A stretch of 64,000 bases of DNA from SABI01 sp963677695 (GCA_963677695.2 CAXXUJ010000001.1:124001-188000), one strand, 5' to 3'; counted from the first letter of the stretch, positions 1-8,749 are shown. Program-made: numbers and translations. Notes: generated by a model from the letters alone, not told the origin.

Positions 1-198
1 AAAATTACGGTACCCGGTATCATGTACATCGTTGTTATGGGTGAGGTACTGTCTCTTCTCGGCCTCCGGGTCAAGGAGGGAACTGCGTTCCATAAAAATT
101 CCGCTGCAGAGTGGGCAGTGGCCGTAACGGAACAATCCTCCCTTCTCAAGCGGGATAGCTGGTGTTCCGCAGAGCGGGCAGGTTTCGTGGGTGATCAT
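1..198 (-). CDS. SAM-dependent methyltransferase with N-terminal zinc ribbon, partial
   Basis: The complement of the first 198 bases encodes the first 66 residues of a protein that continues past the left edge. It starts MITHETCPLCG and has two CPLC pairs (CPLCG near residue 7 and CPLCS near residue 25), which form a small zinc ribbon. An LTHNNDVHDTGYRNF stretch follows; this resembles the linker that precedes the methyltransferase fold in class I SAM-dependent methyltransferases with such a ribbon. The SAM-binding motifs themselves lie outside the window, so the enzyme class rests on the N-terminal pattern only. The ATG at 198 is the first start in the frame, but no strong ribosome binding site precedes it. 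An open frame on the plus strand here is its shadow. Confidence 0.6.
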   Translation of the reverse strand, partial: MITHETCPLCGTPAIPLEKGGLFRYGHCPLCSGIFMERSSLLDPEAEKRQYLTHNNDVHDTGYRNF

Positions 199-265
199 GA
201 TGAGAATCTAACATAGAGAGCAGTCAGTGGTACAGGCTTCCCTGCACCTTTCTTATCGGATACAG

Positions 266-299
266 CAACGCTCCCTGTGATATTTCACCGGGAGCGTTG
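266..299. terminator. Hairpin between the methyltransferase and the CoA-disulfide reductase
   Basis: The arms CAACGCTCCC (266-275) and GGGAGCGTTG (290-299) pair perfectly over 10 bp, and an inner GTGA/TCAC pair extends the structure. It sits just after the stop of the reductase gene (minus strand). Neither strand has a long T run after it, so it is a terminator-like or 3'-protecting hairpin, not a canonical terminator. Confidence 0.5.
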
Positions 300-320
300 T
301 ATGGCGGGTGTTATTTCAGT

Positions 321-2333
321 CTAGGCTCGTGCCATCATCTGATGGAGACCGCCTCCGTTTTCAACATTGCTGAATCCGTACTGGTTGAGAATTCTCATAC
401 CGTAACTTGATCTGGCACCTGATGCACAGTAGACGATGATTTCCTTATCCTTGTTCTCGTAACCCTGAGCCCAGGAAGGGAGAGAGTCGAGATCGACGTT
501 GATTGCTCCGGGGTATGCACCCATGGCGAACTCCATCGGAGTTCTCACGTCAAGAACGAGGGGGCCTTCGCTTTCCTGAGTCTCTTCCGCTGCAGCCTCT
601 GCATCGGAGGAGTGAGCGGCACCTGCTTCGAGGTCTTCAACTCTCTTCTTCTCGATCGGGAAGAGGCCTACGGCAATGTGTTCGTAGCCGATTGCACGTG
701 CATAGCGTTCAAGTGAGATATATCCGCCGCTGAGGTTATAGACTTCATCGAAGCCTGAGCCCTTGAGCATTCTCAGGAGTACGTGTCCCTTCTGGCCGTC
801 ATCACTGATCAGGAGAATCGGATTTTCTTTGGGGATGCGGTCGAGGTTTGCACGAATCGCGTCCTGGTTGAGGTTGTTTGTTCCCTGAAGTTTTGCCTTT
901 GCGAAGCTGATCGGGTCACGAAGGTCGATCACGATCGGCTGTCTTTCCATTGCGAACTTTTCGAAGTCCTGGACAAGAACAGAAGGGCTGAAACCGGTTG
1001 AGTGGTTCACTGCAGTGAAGGATGCCATATTCACAGGACCATTGGGAGAGTTGAAGGGGGGAGCGTAAGCGAGGTCGAGTTCCTGAAGGTCTTCGATGGT
1101 AAGTCCCCCCTTGATAGCCGTTGCAAGGACATCAAGGCGCTTGTCGATTCCGACTCTGCCTGCTGCCTGTGCTCCGATCACCTTTCCGTTCTCCTTGTTC
1201 CAGATCAGCATCAGGGATACTTTCTCTGATCCCGGGTAGTAGGAAGTGTGGCTTGCCTTGTGAACGACAACAGCATCGGCATCGATTCCGTTATCCCTTG
1301 CTGCCTTGAGTGACATGCCTGTTGAACCGGCCATGCCGCCGAAAAGTTTCACGATTGAAGTACCCATGGCTCCGGTGTACTTCTTTGATCCGCCGAGAGC
1401 GTTCTCACCGACAATTCTGCCCTGTCTGTTTGCAGGACCAGCCAGGGGCATTCTCACCTGCTTGCCGACAACATTGTGGTAGATCTCTACCATATCGCCT
1501 GCGGCGAAGATGGAGGGGTCACTGGTCCTCATGTTCTCATCGACCTTGAGGCCTCCGGCTTCACCAATCTCGAGTCCTGCATCCTTCGCGATCTGAAGGG
1601 TCGGGCGGACACCGACAGAGAGGAGAACGAAGTCAGCATCGATCTTTGAACCGTCATTGAGGATGATATTCCTGTCACCCACTTCCTTGAGTGATTTTCC
1701 GAGGTTCAGGCTTACTCCGTAATCCTGAAGTTCCTTGGTGATGAATCCTGCGAACTCGCCTTCAAGGTTGGGCATCACCTGCTGGGCCATTTCAACAAGA
1801 GAAACCTTGATGTCTCTCTTGGCGAGAGCTTCTACCATCTCGAGGCCGATGAAACCGCCTCCGACAACGACCGCGCTCTTGGGCCTGTTATCCTTGATGA
1901 AATTGTCGATCTTATCCATGTCATCGAGGGTCCAGAGCTGGAAGACGTGATCCTTGTCAACACCGGGAAGGGGTGGGACCACAGGCTTGCCGCCCTGGGC
2001 GAGGATGAGAGAGTCATAGGAGAAGGTGCGTTCTTCACCGTTCTGGGAGTTTCTTGACTTGACTGTCTTCTTCTCACGATCGATCTCGAGTGCTTCGGTA
2101 TGGGTATGAACCTTTACACGGTACTGTTCGTTGAAGGTCTCGGGGCTTGCGAGGATCAGTGAGGAACGGTATTCGATATCACCTCCGATATAATAGGGAA
2201 GTCCGCAGTTTGCGAATGAGACATCTGCTCCGGCTTCAAGAAGGGTGATATTCACATTGTTATCAAGTCGCCGTGCTCTTGCAGCGGCTGTTGCTCCGGC
2301 AGCTACGCCGCCGATGATCAATAATTCTTTCAT
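321..2333 (-). CDS. CoA-disulfide reductase with two rhodanese domains
   Basis: This is a 670-residue FAD-dependent pyridine nucleotide-disulfide oxidoreductase of the CoA-disulfide/persulfide reductase group. The FAD motif IIGGVAAGATAAA is at residues 6-18. The single redox cysteine is Cys43 in SFANCGLPYY, the signature that separates this group from CxxxxC enzymes. An NAD-binding motif VVVGGGFIGLEM lies near residue 155. Two rhodanese-like domains follow. The first (about 465-550) has LLISDDGQKG where the catalytic loop should be and lacks the cysteine, so it is probably structural. The second (about 590-665) keeps the active loop YCASGAR. The protein should be cytosolic, handling CoA persulfides or polysulfide and oxidative stress. 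It is transcribed alone, away from fhs. Confidence 0.9.
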   Translation of the reverse strand: MKELLIIGGVAAGATAAARARRLDNNVNITLLEAGADVSFANCGLPYYIGGDIEYRSSLILASPETFNEQYRVKVHTHTEALEIDREKKTVKSRNSQNGEERTFSYDSLILAQGGKPVVPPLPGVDKDHVFQLWTLDDMDKIDNFIKDNRPKSAVVVGGGFIGLEMVEALAKRDIKVSLVEMAQQVMPNLEGEFAGFITKELQDYGVSLNLGKSLKEVGDRNIILNDGSKIDADFVLLSVGVRPTLQIAKDAGLEIGEAGGLKVDENMRTSDPSIFAAGDMVEIYHNVVGKQVRMPLAGPANRQGRIVGENALGGSKKYTGAMGTSIVKLFGGMAGSTGMSLKAARDNGIDADAVVVHKASHTSYYPGSEKVSLMLIWNKENGKVIGAQAAGRVGIDKRLDVLATAIKGGLTIEDLQELDLAYAPPFNSPNGPVNMASFTAVNHSTGFSPSVLVQDFEKFAMERQPIVIDLRDPISFAKAKLQGTNNLNQDAIRANLDRIPKENPILLISDDGQKGHVLLRMLKGSGFDEVYNLSGGYISLERYARAIGYEHIAVGLFPIEKKRVEDLEAGAAHSSDAEAAAEETQESEGPLVLDVRTPMEFAMGAYPGAINVDLDSLPSWAQGYENKDKEIIVYCASGARSSYGMRILNQYGFSNVENGGGLHQMMARA

Positions 2334-2514
2334 CTAGGTTCTCCTGTTTTGAATACGTTGTGAATGGTAAGAAAAATGGTTGCGTCGAGCAAGCATTTCG
2401 TGCAAGGAGTGACAACCCTTTATGTTCAGTACAAATCTATCGAAATATCGTTGAATTTCGCTCTGATTTAACGTTTTTCTGTTTCCCTTCCCTGAAAACC
2501 CCTCCTTTCCACCA

Positions 2515-2531
2515 CTGTGATAAAGTCACAG
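2515..2531. promoter_or_regulatory. CTGTGA-N5-TCACAG dyad in the reductase/fhs divergent gap
   Basis: A perfect 6-bp inverted repeat with a 5-bp spacer lies in the 362-bp gap between two divergent genes, where a regulator of either could bind. It resembles a CRP site but has a spacer of 5, not 6. The rest of the gap is A/T-rich, with nothing else recognised outside the fhs leader. Confidence 0.35.
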
Positions 2532-2624
2532 ATATCTGAAAGAGACATGAAAGAATCACACAACAAAACTGCAGAAACCCGAAATTATGTGAAAACTGTT
2601 CAATTTTCCCTTTGAAAAATCAGA

Positions 2625-2695
2625 TATTATTGCGTAGACTCAGAGGACTGAGGGAAACCCTTGCTTCCCCCGGTACCGCACATGAGGAGCATCGT
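2625..2695 (+). promoter_or_regulatory. Putative fhs promoter (-10) and structured leader
   Basis: TATTAT at 2625-2630 is a plausible -10 element; no convincing -35 is seen. The predicted leader starts near 2637 and opens with a short hairpin, CTCAG (2639-2643) with CTGAG (2648-2652). A second possible stem, GGGAA with TTCCC, follows at about 2653-2670, and the Shine-Dalgarno GAGGAG is at 2684-2689. The leader is short and matches no riboswitch that I know. Confidence 0.3.
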
Positions 2696-4459
2696 ATGGA
2701 TCTAGACCCGAAAAAGATGAAAGACTGGGAAATCGCCGCGGAAGCGGAAAAGCTGATGAAACCCATTACTGATATAGCAGAGGCCTTCGGTATCACAGAA
2801 GAGGAACTCCTTCCCTATGGGCACTACCTGGGAAGGATTGATTACAAGGCGGTCCTGGAGAGATTGGGTGAGAGTCCTGACGGGAAGTATATCGATGTGA
2901 CAGCCATCACCCCCACCCCGTTGGGTGAAGGAAAGACGACAACGACGATAGGTCTTGTAGAAGGACTCTCCTACCTGAATAAAAAGGTATCGGGTGCAAT
3001 CCGTCAGCCCTCGGGCGGTCCCACATTCAATATTAAGGGATCGGCGGCGGGAGGCGGACTCGCCCAGTGCATCCCCCTATCCGATTTCTCCCTCGGTCTC
3101 ACCGGGGACATCGATGCGATAACCAATGCCCACAACCTGGGCATGGTCGCCCTGACCTCCCGAATGCAGCATGAGTTCAACTACAGCGATGCATTCCTTG
3201 AGAAGAAGGGACTGAAACGGCTCGACATCGACCCGAGAAAACCTGCAGTGGGCTGGGCGATAGACTTCTCCGCCCAGGCGCTGAGGGAGATCATGATCGG
3301 TCTGGGTGGAAAGATGGATGGGTTCATGATGAAAAGCAGCTTCCAGATCTCTGTATCGAGCGAGCTCATGGCCATCCTCGCTGTCGCTCAGGATCTCAAG
3401 GATATGAGAGAAAGGATAGGTCAGATGGTCGTTGCCTATACTAAAAAGGGGATACCGGTTACGACCGAGGACCTTGATGTCGCAGGAGCGATGACAGCTA
3501 TCATGGCAAAAGCTATCAACCCTACCCTCGTCCAGACGATCGAGGGACAGCCGGTCCTTGTCCATGCCGGTCCCTTTGCGAACATCGCTATCGGTCAGTC
3601 TTCAATCATAGCCGACAGAGTCGGGTTGAAGCTGAGTGACTACCACGTCACAGAGAGCGGTTTCGGAGCAGATATCGGCTTCGAGAAGTTCTGGAATCTC
3701 AAGTGCCGCTTCAGCGGCCTGAAACCCAATGCCGCGGTGCTGGTCACAACCGTACGTGCACTGAAGATGCACGGCGGCGGACCGAAGGTCACCGCTGGGA
3801 AACCCCTCGATCCCGTCTACACTGAGCAGTCCCTATCCCTTGTTGAAAAGGGTCTGGACAACCTCCGTTCCCATATCAGGACAGTACAGAAGAGCGGTGT
3901 TCCCGTGGTCGTGTGCATCAACCACTTCTATACCGACACCGAAGAGGAGCTTCAGCTGATCACCGAAGCAGTTGAGAGCATGGGTGAGAGGGCTGCTGTA
4001 TCACGCCACTGGGAAGAGGGGGGAAAAGGGGCAGCTGAACTCGCTCAAAAAGTCATAGAGGCGTGTGAGGAGGAGAGGAAATTTTCCTTCCTCTATGAGC
4101 ACTCAGCTTCCCTGATGACAAAGATCGAAACGATCGCACGGGAGATTTACGGTGCTGATGGAGTGAGCTACAGCGAAGAGGCACTGAAGAAGATTAACCA
4201 GATCGATGAAGTACCCCAGCTCTCCCAGCTGGGGGTGTGCATGGTGAAGACCCATCTGTCGATCTCCCATGACCCCGACAGGAAGGGTGCCCCCACTGGA
4301 TGGACCCTCCCCGTACGTGATATTCTCGTCTACCAGGGTGCCGGGTTCATCGTCCCCGTCGCCGGTGATATAAAGCTGATGCCGGGAACGGCAAGCGACC
4401 CCGCCTACCGGAGAATCGACATCGACACCGAAACCGGACAGATCACCGGTCTGTTCTAG
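2696..4459 (+). CDS. fhs: Formate-tetrahydrofolate ligase
   Basis: This 587-residue enzyme makes 10-formyltetrahydrofolate from formate, ATP and tetrahydrofolate, supplying C1 units for purines. The P-loop TPLGEGKTTTTIG lies near residue 75 and is followed by RQPSGGPTFNIKGSAAGGG, both family hallmarks. The frame is open from 2612, but the ATG at 2696 is preferred: it has GAGGAG six bases upstream, and the 28 extra residues before it are unlike the family. The formate channel gene follows after 17 bp, so formate import or export and its use are probably co-expressed. In acetogenic spirochaetes this enzyme serves the Wood-Ljungdahl pathway. No other gene of that pathway is in the window, so an assimilatory role is the safer reading. 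Confidence 0.95.
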   Translation: MDLDPKKMKDWEIAAEAEKLMKPITDIAEAFGITEEELLPYGHYLGRIDYKAVLERLGESPDGKYIDVTAITPTPLGEGKTTTTIGLVEGLSYLNKKVSGAIRQPSGGPTFNIKGSAAGGGLAQCIPLSDFSLGLTGDIDAITNAHNLGMVALTSRMQHEFNYSDAFLEKKGLKRLDIDPRKPAVGWAIDFSAQALREIMIGLGGKMDGFMMKSSFQISVSSELMAILAVAQDLKDMRERIGQMVVAYTKKGIPVTTEDLDVAGAMTAIMAKAINPTLVQTIEGQPVLVHAGPFANIAIGQSSIIADRVGLKLSDYHVTESGFGADIGFEKFWNLKCRFSGLKPNAAVLVTTVRALKMHGGGPKVTAGKPLDPVYTEQSLSLVEKGLDNLRSHIRTVQKSGVPVVVCINHFYTDTEEELQLITEAVESMGERAAVSRHWEEGGKGAAELAQKVIEACEEERKFSFLYEHSASLMTKIETIAREIYGADGVSYSEEALKKINQIDEVPQLSQLGVCMVKTHLSISHDPDRKGAPTGWTLPVRDILVYQGAGFIVPVAGDIKLMPGTASDPAYRRIDIDTETGQITGLF

Positions 4460-4476
4460 GACATAGGGAAAGCATA

Positions 4477-5268
4477 ATGGATAGTTATATCGCGCCGCCT
4501 CAGGTGATGGCGGCACTCAGTGCATCGGGAGTACAGAAGGTATCGAGAAAGTATAGAGATACCCTCCTCCTTGCTGTTCTTGCAGGCATCTATATCGGCT
4601 TCGCCTCCCAGCTCGCCATGGTGGCAGGAACGGGCGAAATAGCATGGGTAGGAGCGAAGAAGATCCTGATGGGAGGAGTCTTCTCAGTCGGTCTGATGTT
4701 CGTTCTCATCCCGGGAGCCGACCTGTTCACCGGCAATACCCTTATCACCATACCTCTCTTCGAGAAAAAGGTGACACTCGCTCAGATGCTGAGGAACTGG
4801 GGTATCGTCTACGGTGGAAATTTCATAGGAGCTGTTGCCCTCGCCCTTCTCATCGGTTACGGAGCTGACATGCTTTCAGCGGATGTGGGAACAACTATGA
4901 TCGAGACTGCCGTCTCGAAAACCTCACACACCTGGTATCAGATATTCTTCCGGGGAATCGGAGCGAACTGGCTGGTCTGCCTTGCTGTGTGGTTCGCCTA
5001 TGCATCGAAGTCACTGGAAGGAAAGATCCTCGGGATTTTCTTTCCCGTCATGGCCTTCGTCGCTATGGGCTTCGATCACTCAATCGCGAACATGTTCATC
5101 CTGAGCGCAGGCAAGATCGCACTGGCACACCACGCTCTCAGCGCGGACACGATCACCTGGGCAGGCATGGGAAAGAACCTCCTCTTCTCAACCATAGGAA
5201 ATATCATCGGAGGCGGGCTGTTTGTGGGAGGAGCCTACTGGCGCCTCCACCTGAAGGATCGAGACTAA
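4477..5268 (+). CDS. Formate/nitrite transporter (FocA/FNT family)
   Basis: This 263-residue membrane protein of the pentameric formate/nitrite channel family has six hydrophobic segments. The family pore motif is visible as MGFDHSIANMF near residue 195, including the conserved central histidine, and the earlier GADLFTGNTL motif (near residue 75) is also typical. It lies 17 bp after fhs and ends base-to-base with the convergent ferredoxin-like gene. It probably moves formate across the inner membrane, either excreting fermentation formate or delivering it to Fhs. Nitrite is the alternative substrate, but the fhs context favours formate. Confidence 0.9.
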   Translation: MDSYIAPPQVMAALSASGVQKVSRKYRDTLLLAVLAGIYIGFASQLAMVAGTGEIAWVGAKKILMGGVFSVGLMFVLIPGADLFTGNTLITIPLFEKKVTLAQMLRNWGIVYGGNFIGAVALALLIGYGADMLSADVGTTMIETAVSKTSHTWYQIFFRGIGANWLVCLAVWFAYASKSLEGKILGIFFPVMAFVAMGFDHSIANMFILSAGKIALAHHALSADTITWAGMGKNLLFSTIGNIIGGGLFVGGAYWRLHLKDRD

Positions 5269-5547
5269 TCACCTGTCAATGAGAGAGATCGCACTCACTT
5301 TGCAGACTTTCACGCAGCGACCGCAGCCGTAACAGAGATCGGTATCGACCGAAGCGACCCGCTTCGATTTCCCCTTCGCCGCTTTCTTCAGCGCCGCGTT
5401 CTTCTTCGCGGCTGAAGAGAGAGAGTCCGAAGATTTTTTCTCCTTCTTCTTTCCCTTCTTCTTATCTTTCTTACCTTTCTTCTCTTCTATGGCGTCAGCC
5501 TCTTTTAGAGGCTCCTCAGCATGCTTCTTCTCGTCTTTCTTTCCCAT
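5269..5547 (-). CDS. Lysine-rich protein with a single 4Fe-4S ferredoxin motif
   Basis: This 92-residue protein has an unusual build. Residues 1-65 are a highly basic, low-complexity Lys/Glu/Ala/Ser tail, and residues 70-92 carry one ferredoxin motif, C-x2-C-x2-C-x3-C (CYGCGRCVKVC). The usual proline after the fourth cysteine is a lysine. One cluster suggests a small electron carrier or a subunit that docks onto an oxidoreductase. The basic tail could bind nucleic acid or an acidic partner; no function is known to me. The start is supported by a GGAGTGAG-type Shine-Dalgarno before the ATG. The stop abuts the convergent formate channel gene with no gap, and no terminator is seen between them. 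The nearest upstream gene on this strand is the histidine kinase, 72 bp away. Confidence 0.7.
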   Translation of the reverse strand: MGKKDEKKHAEEPLKEADAIEEKKGKKDKKKGKKKEKKSSDSLSSAAKKNAALKKAAKGKSKRVASVDTDLCYGCGRCVKVCKVSAISLIDR

Positions 5548-5619
5548 AGCTCACTCCCTGATGATACCCGAAGTGTATCCTGAAACTATGCTGGGAGCAA
5601 TGAAGAGAAGAAAGTTTCC

Positions 5620-6927
5620 TCAAACCTGCTGGGGAGAACGGGAAAGGGGAAGACGGACAGTGAAGGTGGTAAGGGCGTTTTCTCCCTCTCCGGAGGAGAC
5701 AGATATCGTTCCGTGGTGCTGCTGCACGATGGTACGGACGATTGAAAGGCCGAGACCATAACTCGCATGGGTACGGGTACGGGCCTTATCACCTCTGTAG
5801 AACCTGTCGAAGATCCTCTCCTGCTCCTCGAATGCGATACCTTCACCCCGGTTTGCAACGGAAAGCTGTGCTTTCCCTCCCTGAGCCTTCAGGGAGATAG
5901 AGATTCCGCTTCCGCTCGTTCCGTACTTCAATGCGTTGTCGATCAGGGCGGAGAGCACCTGCTGGATCTGCTGTGAACTGCCATCCACGAAGAGATCGGG
6001 ATCGACAGTGTAATCGAGGGTGAATCCCTTCTCATAGATGAATCCCTCCATCCCGAGGAGATGGCTCTCCACGGTATCGCTTATATTCACACGGGATATA
6101 CTTCCCACCGAACTCTTCCTGCCCTCATCGAAACTGGCAAGGAAGAGGAGGTTCTTGATCAGGGTGCTCATCCGCACCACCTCGTCATTCATGAACCTCA
6201 GTCTCTTGTGCTGTTCTTCTGTCGGTTTCTCACTCTCTTCCGCACCGAGGAGGAGCTCGGTATTCGCTCCGATGACAGCCAGAGGAGTCTTCAGTTCGTG
6301 AGAGGCATGGGAGATGAACTCCTTCTGACGTATGAAGGCCTCCTCCGCAGGCTTCAGTGATCTCTGTGTCAGATAGTAACTGACAAGGAAGATCAGAAAG
6401 AGCGTTCCTGCCGCAACGGCGAGGAAGGTATACATCAGGCGAGTAAGGATAGAGAGCCTTTCATCGATATCAACAAAACCGTACACTCTCTGACCGTTCA
6501 TATCGACACTCATGAATGCCCAGCGGGAATCGGCGAAGGAGACCACCCCCTTTTCCTCTCCATCTTCCAGCGCGCTCTGGAGAGCTTCTTCGTAGAAGGA
6601 GGACTCCTCTTCATAGAAGGAACGGACTGAAGTGATGGAAGAAGAGGTATCAACAACAAGAGAGAAGGATATTCCCCGCTCTCCCCAATCCTGTTCTGTC
6701 GGGAACCTCTCAGGAGGAGGATTCACATCCCCCTCGCCTTCCGGCGGGATTCGGCTGTCGAAGGAATCGGTATGGATGAACGCGGTACGAGCAAGCTCTG
6801 CATCGATACCGAGGTGCACCTGCTTCCATGTGGTGAAATAGATTGTACCAAAGGCGGCAAGCATCACAACAGTGATCACGCTCATATTGAGAAGGAGAAG
6901 ATGGTTTCTTAAGCGTCTGAATACCAT
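5620..6927 (-). CDS. Two-component sensor histidine kinase
   Basis: This 435-residue membrane kinase has a first TM helix at about residues 13-35 and an extracytoplasmic sensor at about 36-160. The sensor is rich in acidic and proline residues, including FYEEESSFYEEA and EDGEE. The second TM is at about 165-185, with no clear HAMP. The phospho-acceptor is His210 in SHASHELKTPL, followed by the N box (ALIDNALKYG) and the ATP-lid glycines (GEGIAFEEQERIFDRF, YGLGLSIVRTI). It phosphorylates the response regulator encoded just upstream. The regulator stop and this ATG are 2 bp apart, and GGAGGAG at the end of the regulator gene serves as the ribosome site, so translation is coupled. The acidic sensor could bind a cation, but no ligand is proven. 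Confidence 0.92.
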   Translation of the reverse strand: MVFRRLRNHLLLLNMSVITVVMLAAFGTIYFTTWKQVHLGIDAELARTAFIHTDSFDSRIPPEGEGDVNPPPERFPTEQDWGERGISFSLVVDTSSSITSVRSFYEEESSFYEEALQSALEDGEEKGVVSFADSRWAFMSVDMNGQRVYGFVDIDERLSILTRLMYTFLAVAAGTLFLIFLVSYYLTQRSLKPAEEAFIRQKEFISHASHELKTPLAVIGANTELLLGAEESEKPTEEQHKRLRFMNDEVVRMSTLIKNLLFLASFDEGRKSSVGSISRVNISDTVESHLLGMEGFIYEKGFTLDYTVDPDLFVDGSSQQIQQVLSALIDNALKYGTSGSGISISLKAQGGKAQLSVANRGEGIAFEEQERIFDRFYRGDKARTRTHASYGLGLSIVRTIVQQHHGTISVSSGEGENALTTFTVRLPLSRSPQQV

Positions 6928-6929
6928 AC

Positions 6930-7601
6930 CTACTCCTCCATCGAATACCCGACACCGCGGGTCGTCTTTATCGTCACCTGAGAATTCAGGAATTTCAGTT
7001 TCCGTCGGAGAAACGAGACATAGACCTCTACATTGTTGTCTACCGCCTCTCCGTCATACCCCCACAGCTTATCGATGATCATCTCCTTGGGAGTGATCAT
7101 TCCCTTGCGGAGCATGAAATACTCGAACAGTTCGAACTCTTTGGCCGTAAGCTGAATCTCTTTTTCGGCGCACTTCAGCTTGAGGGAGCTGGTATCAAGG
7201 AGAAGATCACCGAAAGAGGGACGTTCAGAGATCATCGACCTGTCACGCCTCCTCAGCAGGGCATGCACCCTCGCTTTCAGTTCATCAATGGCGAACGGCT
7301 TGGGAAGGTAGTCATCTGCACCGAGGTTAAGTCCCTCCACCCTGTCTGATACCTCCGCCTTCGCGGTGAGCATGAGTATGGGAAGTTCAGACCCCTCCTT
7401 CCTCAGTTCTGCGAGGACGGAAAACCCGTCCATCTTCGGGAGCATCACATCGAGAACCATAAGATCATAGAGTCCCTCAGAGGCATAGGCAAGCCCCGAT
7501 TCTCCGTCATGCACCGCATCGACGGAAAAGTTTTCTCTCTTTAGTACCTGTACCACTGCATCTGCGAGGGGGATATCATCTTCTACTACCAGTATTCTCA
7601 T
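6930..7601 (-). CDS. OmpR/PhoB-family response regulator
   Basis: This 223-residue regulator has an N-terminal receiver with Glu7-Asp8-Asp9, phospho-acceptor Asp51 in VLDVMLPKMDG and the conserved lysine in LPKPF. A C-terminal winged helix (about 125-223) has the family pattern LTAKEFELFEYF and the ending VSFLRRKL followed by RGVGYSME. The ATG at 7601 is chosen because GGAGTGAG precedes it and the protein then begins with the receiver strand MRILVVEDD; upstream codons add an unrelated leader. Members of this family bind tandem half-sites about 11 bp apart. Such repeats occur in its own promoter and at two more places within 5 kb, so autoregulation and a local regulon are likely. Confidence 0.93.
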   Translation of the reverse strand: MRILVVEDDIPLADAVVQVLKRENFSVDAVHDGESGLAYASEGLYDLMVLDVMLPKMDGFSVLAELRKEGSELPILMLTAKAEVSDRVEGLNLGADDYLPKPFAIDELKARVHALLRRRDRSMISERPSFGDLLLDTSSLKLKCAEKEIQLTAKEFELFEYFMLRKGMITPKEMIIDKLWGYDGEAVDNNVEVYVSFLRRKLKFLNSQVTIKTTRGVGYSMEE

Positions 7602-7677
7602 ACTCACTCCTGACCGTGGCGGCATGTGCCGCCGTTCCATTGATTCTACGTTACCAGCATACAATGCCTGTGTCCAA

Positions 7678-7710
7678 TAGATAACCGGCGAACCTGAAAT
7701 AAACCTTAAA
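7678..7710 (-). promoter_or_regulatory. Response-regulator promoter with 11-bp direct repeat
   Basis: On the minus strand TTTAAGG starts at 7710 and TTTCAGG at 7699, an 11-bp period, in the place of a -35 box. TATCTA (7683-7678) lies 15 bp after the TTCAGG start and is the probable -10. The arrangement matches those before the VTC gene and after the surface-protein gene. Confidence 0.6.
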
Positions 7711-7745
7711 GGAGAGAAATTTTCCAGTTCGACAAATACATGCAA

Positions 7746-7921
7746 TACGTCATGGGCACCGGTATATCCTGTAGATTTCTTACAATAATACGTATTAACT
7801 TTATATTCATATTCCCTACAGCTTATGTTATTAAGGTTTTCAATTTAATTACTACTTTTTCAATCTTGATTAATTCATATAAACTTGATATACCTTTTTC
7901 TAGACATAAGGAGTCAACTGT
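7746..7921. promoter_or_regulatory. FTR1 upstream region with TAATACGTATTA palindrome
   Basis: This A/T-rich stretch lies before the iron permease gene. It contains a perfect 12-bp palindrome TAATACGTATTA at 7786-7797 and a single TTAAGG half-site at 7831-7836 with no clear partner at +11. The ribosome site AAGGAG lies just before the permease ATG. No certain -35/-10 pair can be assigned. Confidence 0.35.
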
Positions 7922-8749
7922 ATGAGTCAGATTATACCTGGTTTTATTATCGGTCTTCGTGAAGGACTTGAAGCCTTTCTCATCATTGCACTGATTCTGG
8001 AATACCTTCAGAACCTGGAAAGAGCCGATCTGAACAGATCGGTTAAAAAAGGAATGGCGGGAGGAATTGTACTCTCACTTCTATTCGGCGCGGTTCTGTG
8101 GATACTTTCCGGAACGCTGGCTCAGGGAAGTGAAGCGATCGGCAAGCTGTGGGAAGCGGGAGCATCCCTCATCGCTGTTCTGTTCATCACGTACTTTATC
8201 TACTGGATGCTGCGTCACGGTAGTGATATCGCTGGTGATGTGAAGAAATCAGTACACCTGAATCTTTCAGGCAGAGGACTCTTCCTGCTTGCCGTCATAG
8301 CGGTAGCACGAGAGGGAGCCGAAATCGCACTGTTCGCATTCACAGCAGAGGCGAAGGGATCTTATCTGACGGGAACGCTTTCAGGAGTTTTCGCAGCAGC
8401 AATACTTTCGTACCTGATCTATTCCTCACTCATTCGCGTTAATATCAGGACAGTATTCAGGATCACGCTCATCTATCTGATTCTTCAGGGAGCCTACCTC
8501 TTCGGATATGCGATACATGAATTCCTTTCTGCACTGAAGACACTGGAGCTTATCTCCGCCGATGCCGTGATATTCGCAAAACTGTATGACTTGAGCGGCA
8601 CCGTACTCGATCATAAAACCGGGGTTCTCGGTATTGCAGGAAACGTGCTGATCGGATGGTATTCAAAACCGGAGATCGTTCAGGCCGCAGCCCAGTGGCT
8701 CTTCCTCCTCACCTTTGGAGTGCTCTGGAGAAAGGAACAGAGAAAGTAA
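7922..8749 (+). CDS. FTR1-family iron permease
   Basis: This 275-residue integral membrane protein of the FTR1/EfeU family has about seven hydrophobic segments. Both iron-binding RExxE motifs are present: REGLE at residues 13-17 in helix 1 and REGAE at residues 130-134. These glutamates line the ferric-iron path in the family. There is no fused cupredoxin or imelysin domain, and no EfeO or EfeB partner gene is next to it, so it acts alone or with distant partners. It is divergent from the response regulator gene; the gap carries a palindrome and one TTAAGG half-site. The context suggests the two-component system may respond to iron or another metal, which is inference. Confidence 0.9.
   Translation: MSQIIPGFIIGLREGLEAFLIIALILEYLQNLERADLNRSVKKGMAGGIVLSLLFGAVLWILSGTLAQGSEAIGKLWEAGASLIAVLFITYFIYWMLRHGSDIAGDVKKSVHLNLSGRGLFLLAVIAVAREGAEIALFAFTAEAKGSYLTGTLSGVFAAAILSYLIYSSLIRVNIRTVFRITLIYLILQGAYLFGYAIHEFLSALKTLELISADAVIFAKLYDLSGTVLDHKTGVLGIAGNVLIGWYSKPEIVQAAAQWLFLLTFGVLWRKEQRK

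Noticed and set aside
2515..2531. CRP/FNR site before fhs
   Set aside because: The dyad has a 5-bp spacer, which fits neither the CRP (6) nor the FNR (TTGAT-N4-ATCAA) pattern. It was kept only as an unnamed dyad.
2637..2695. Tetrahydrofolate riboswitch before fhs
   Set aside because: The predicted leader is about 60 nt with two tiny stems. It lacks the conserved cores of the known THF riboswitch classes.
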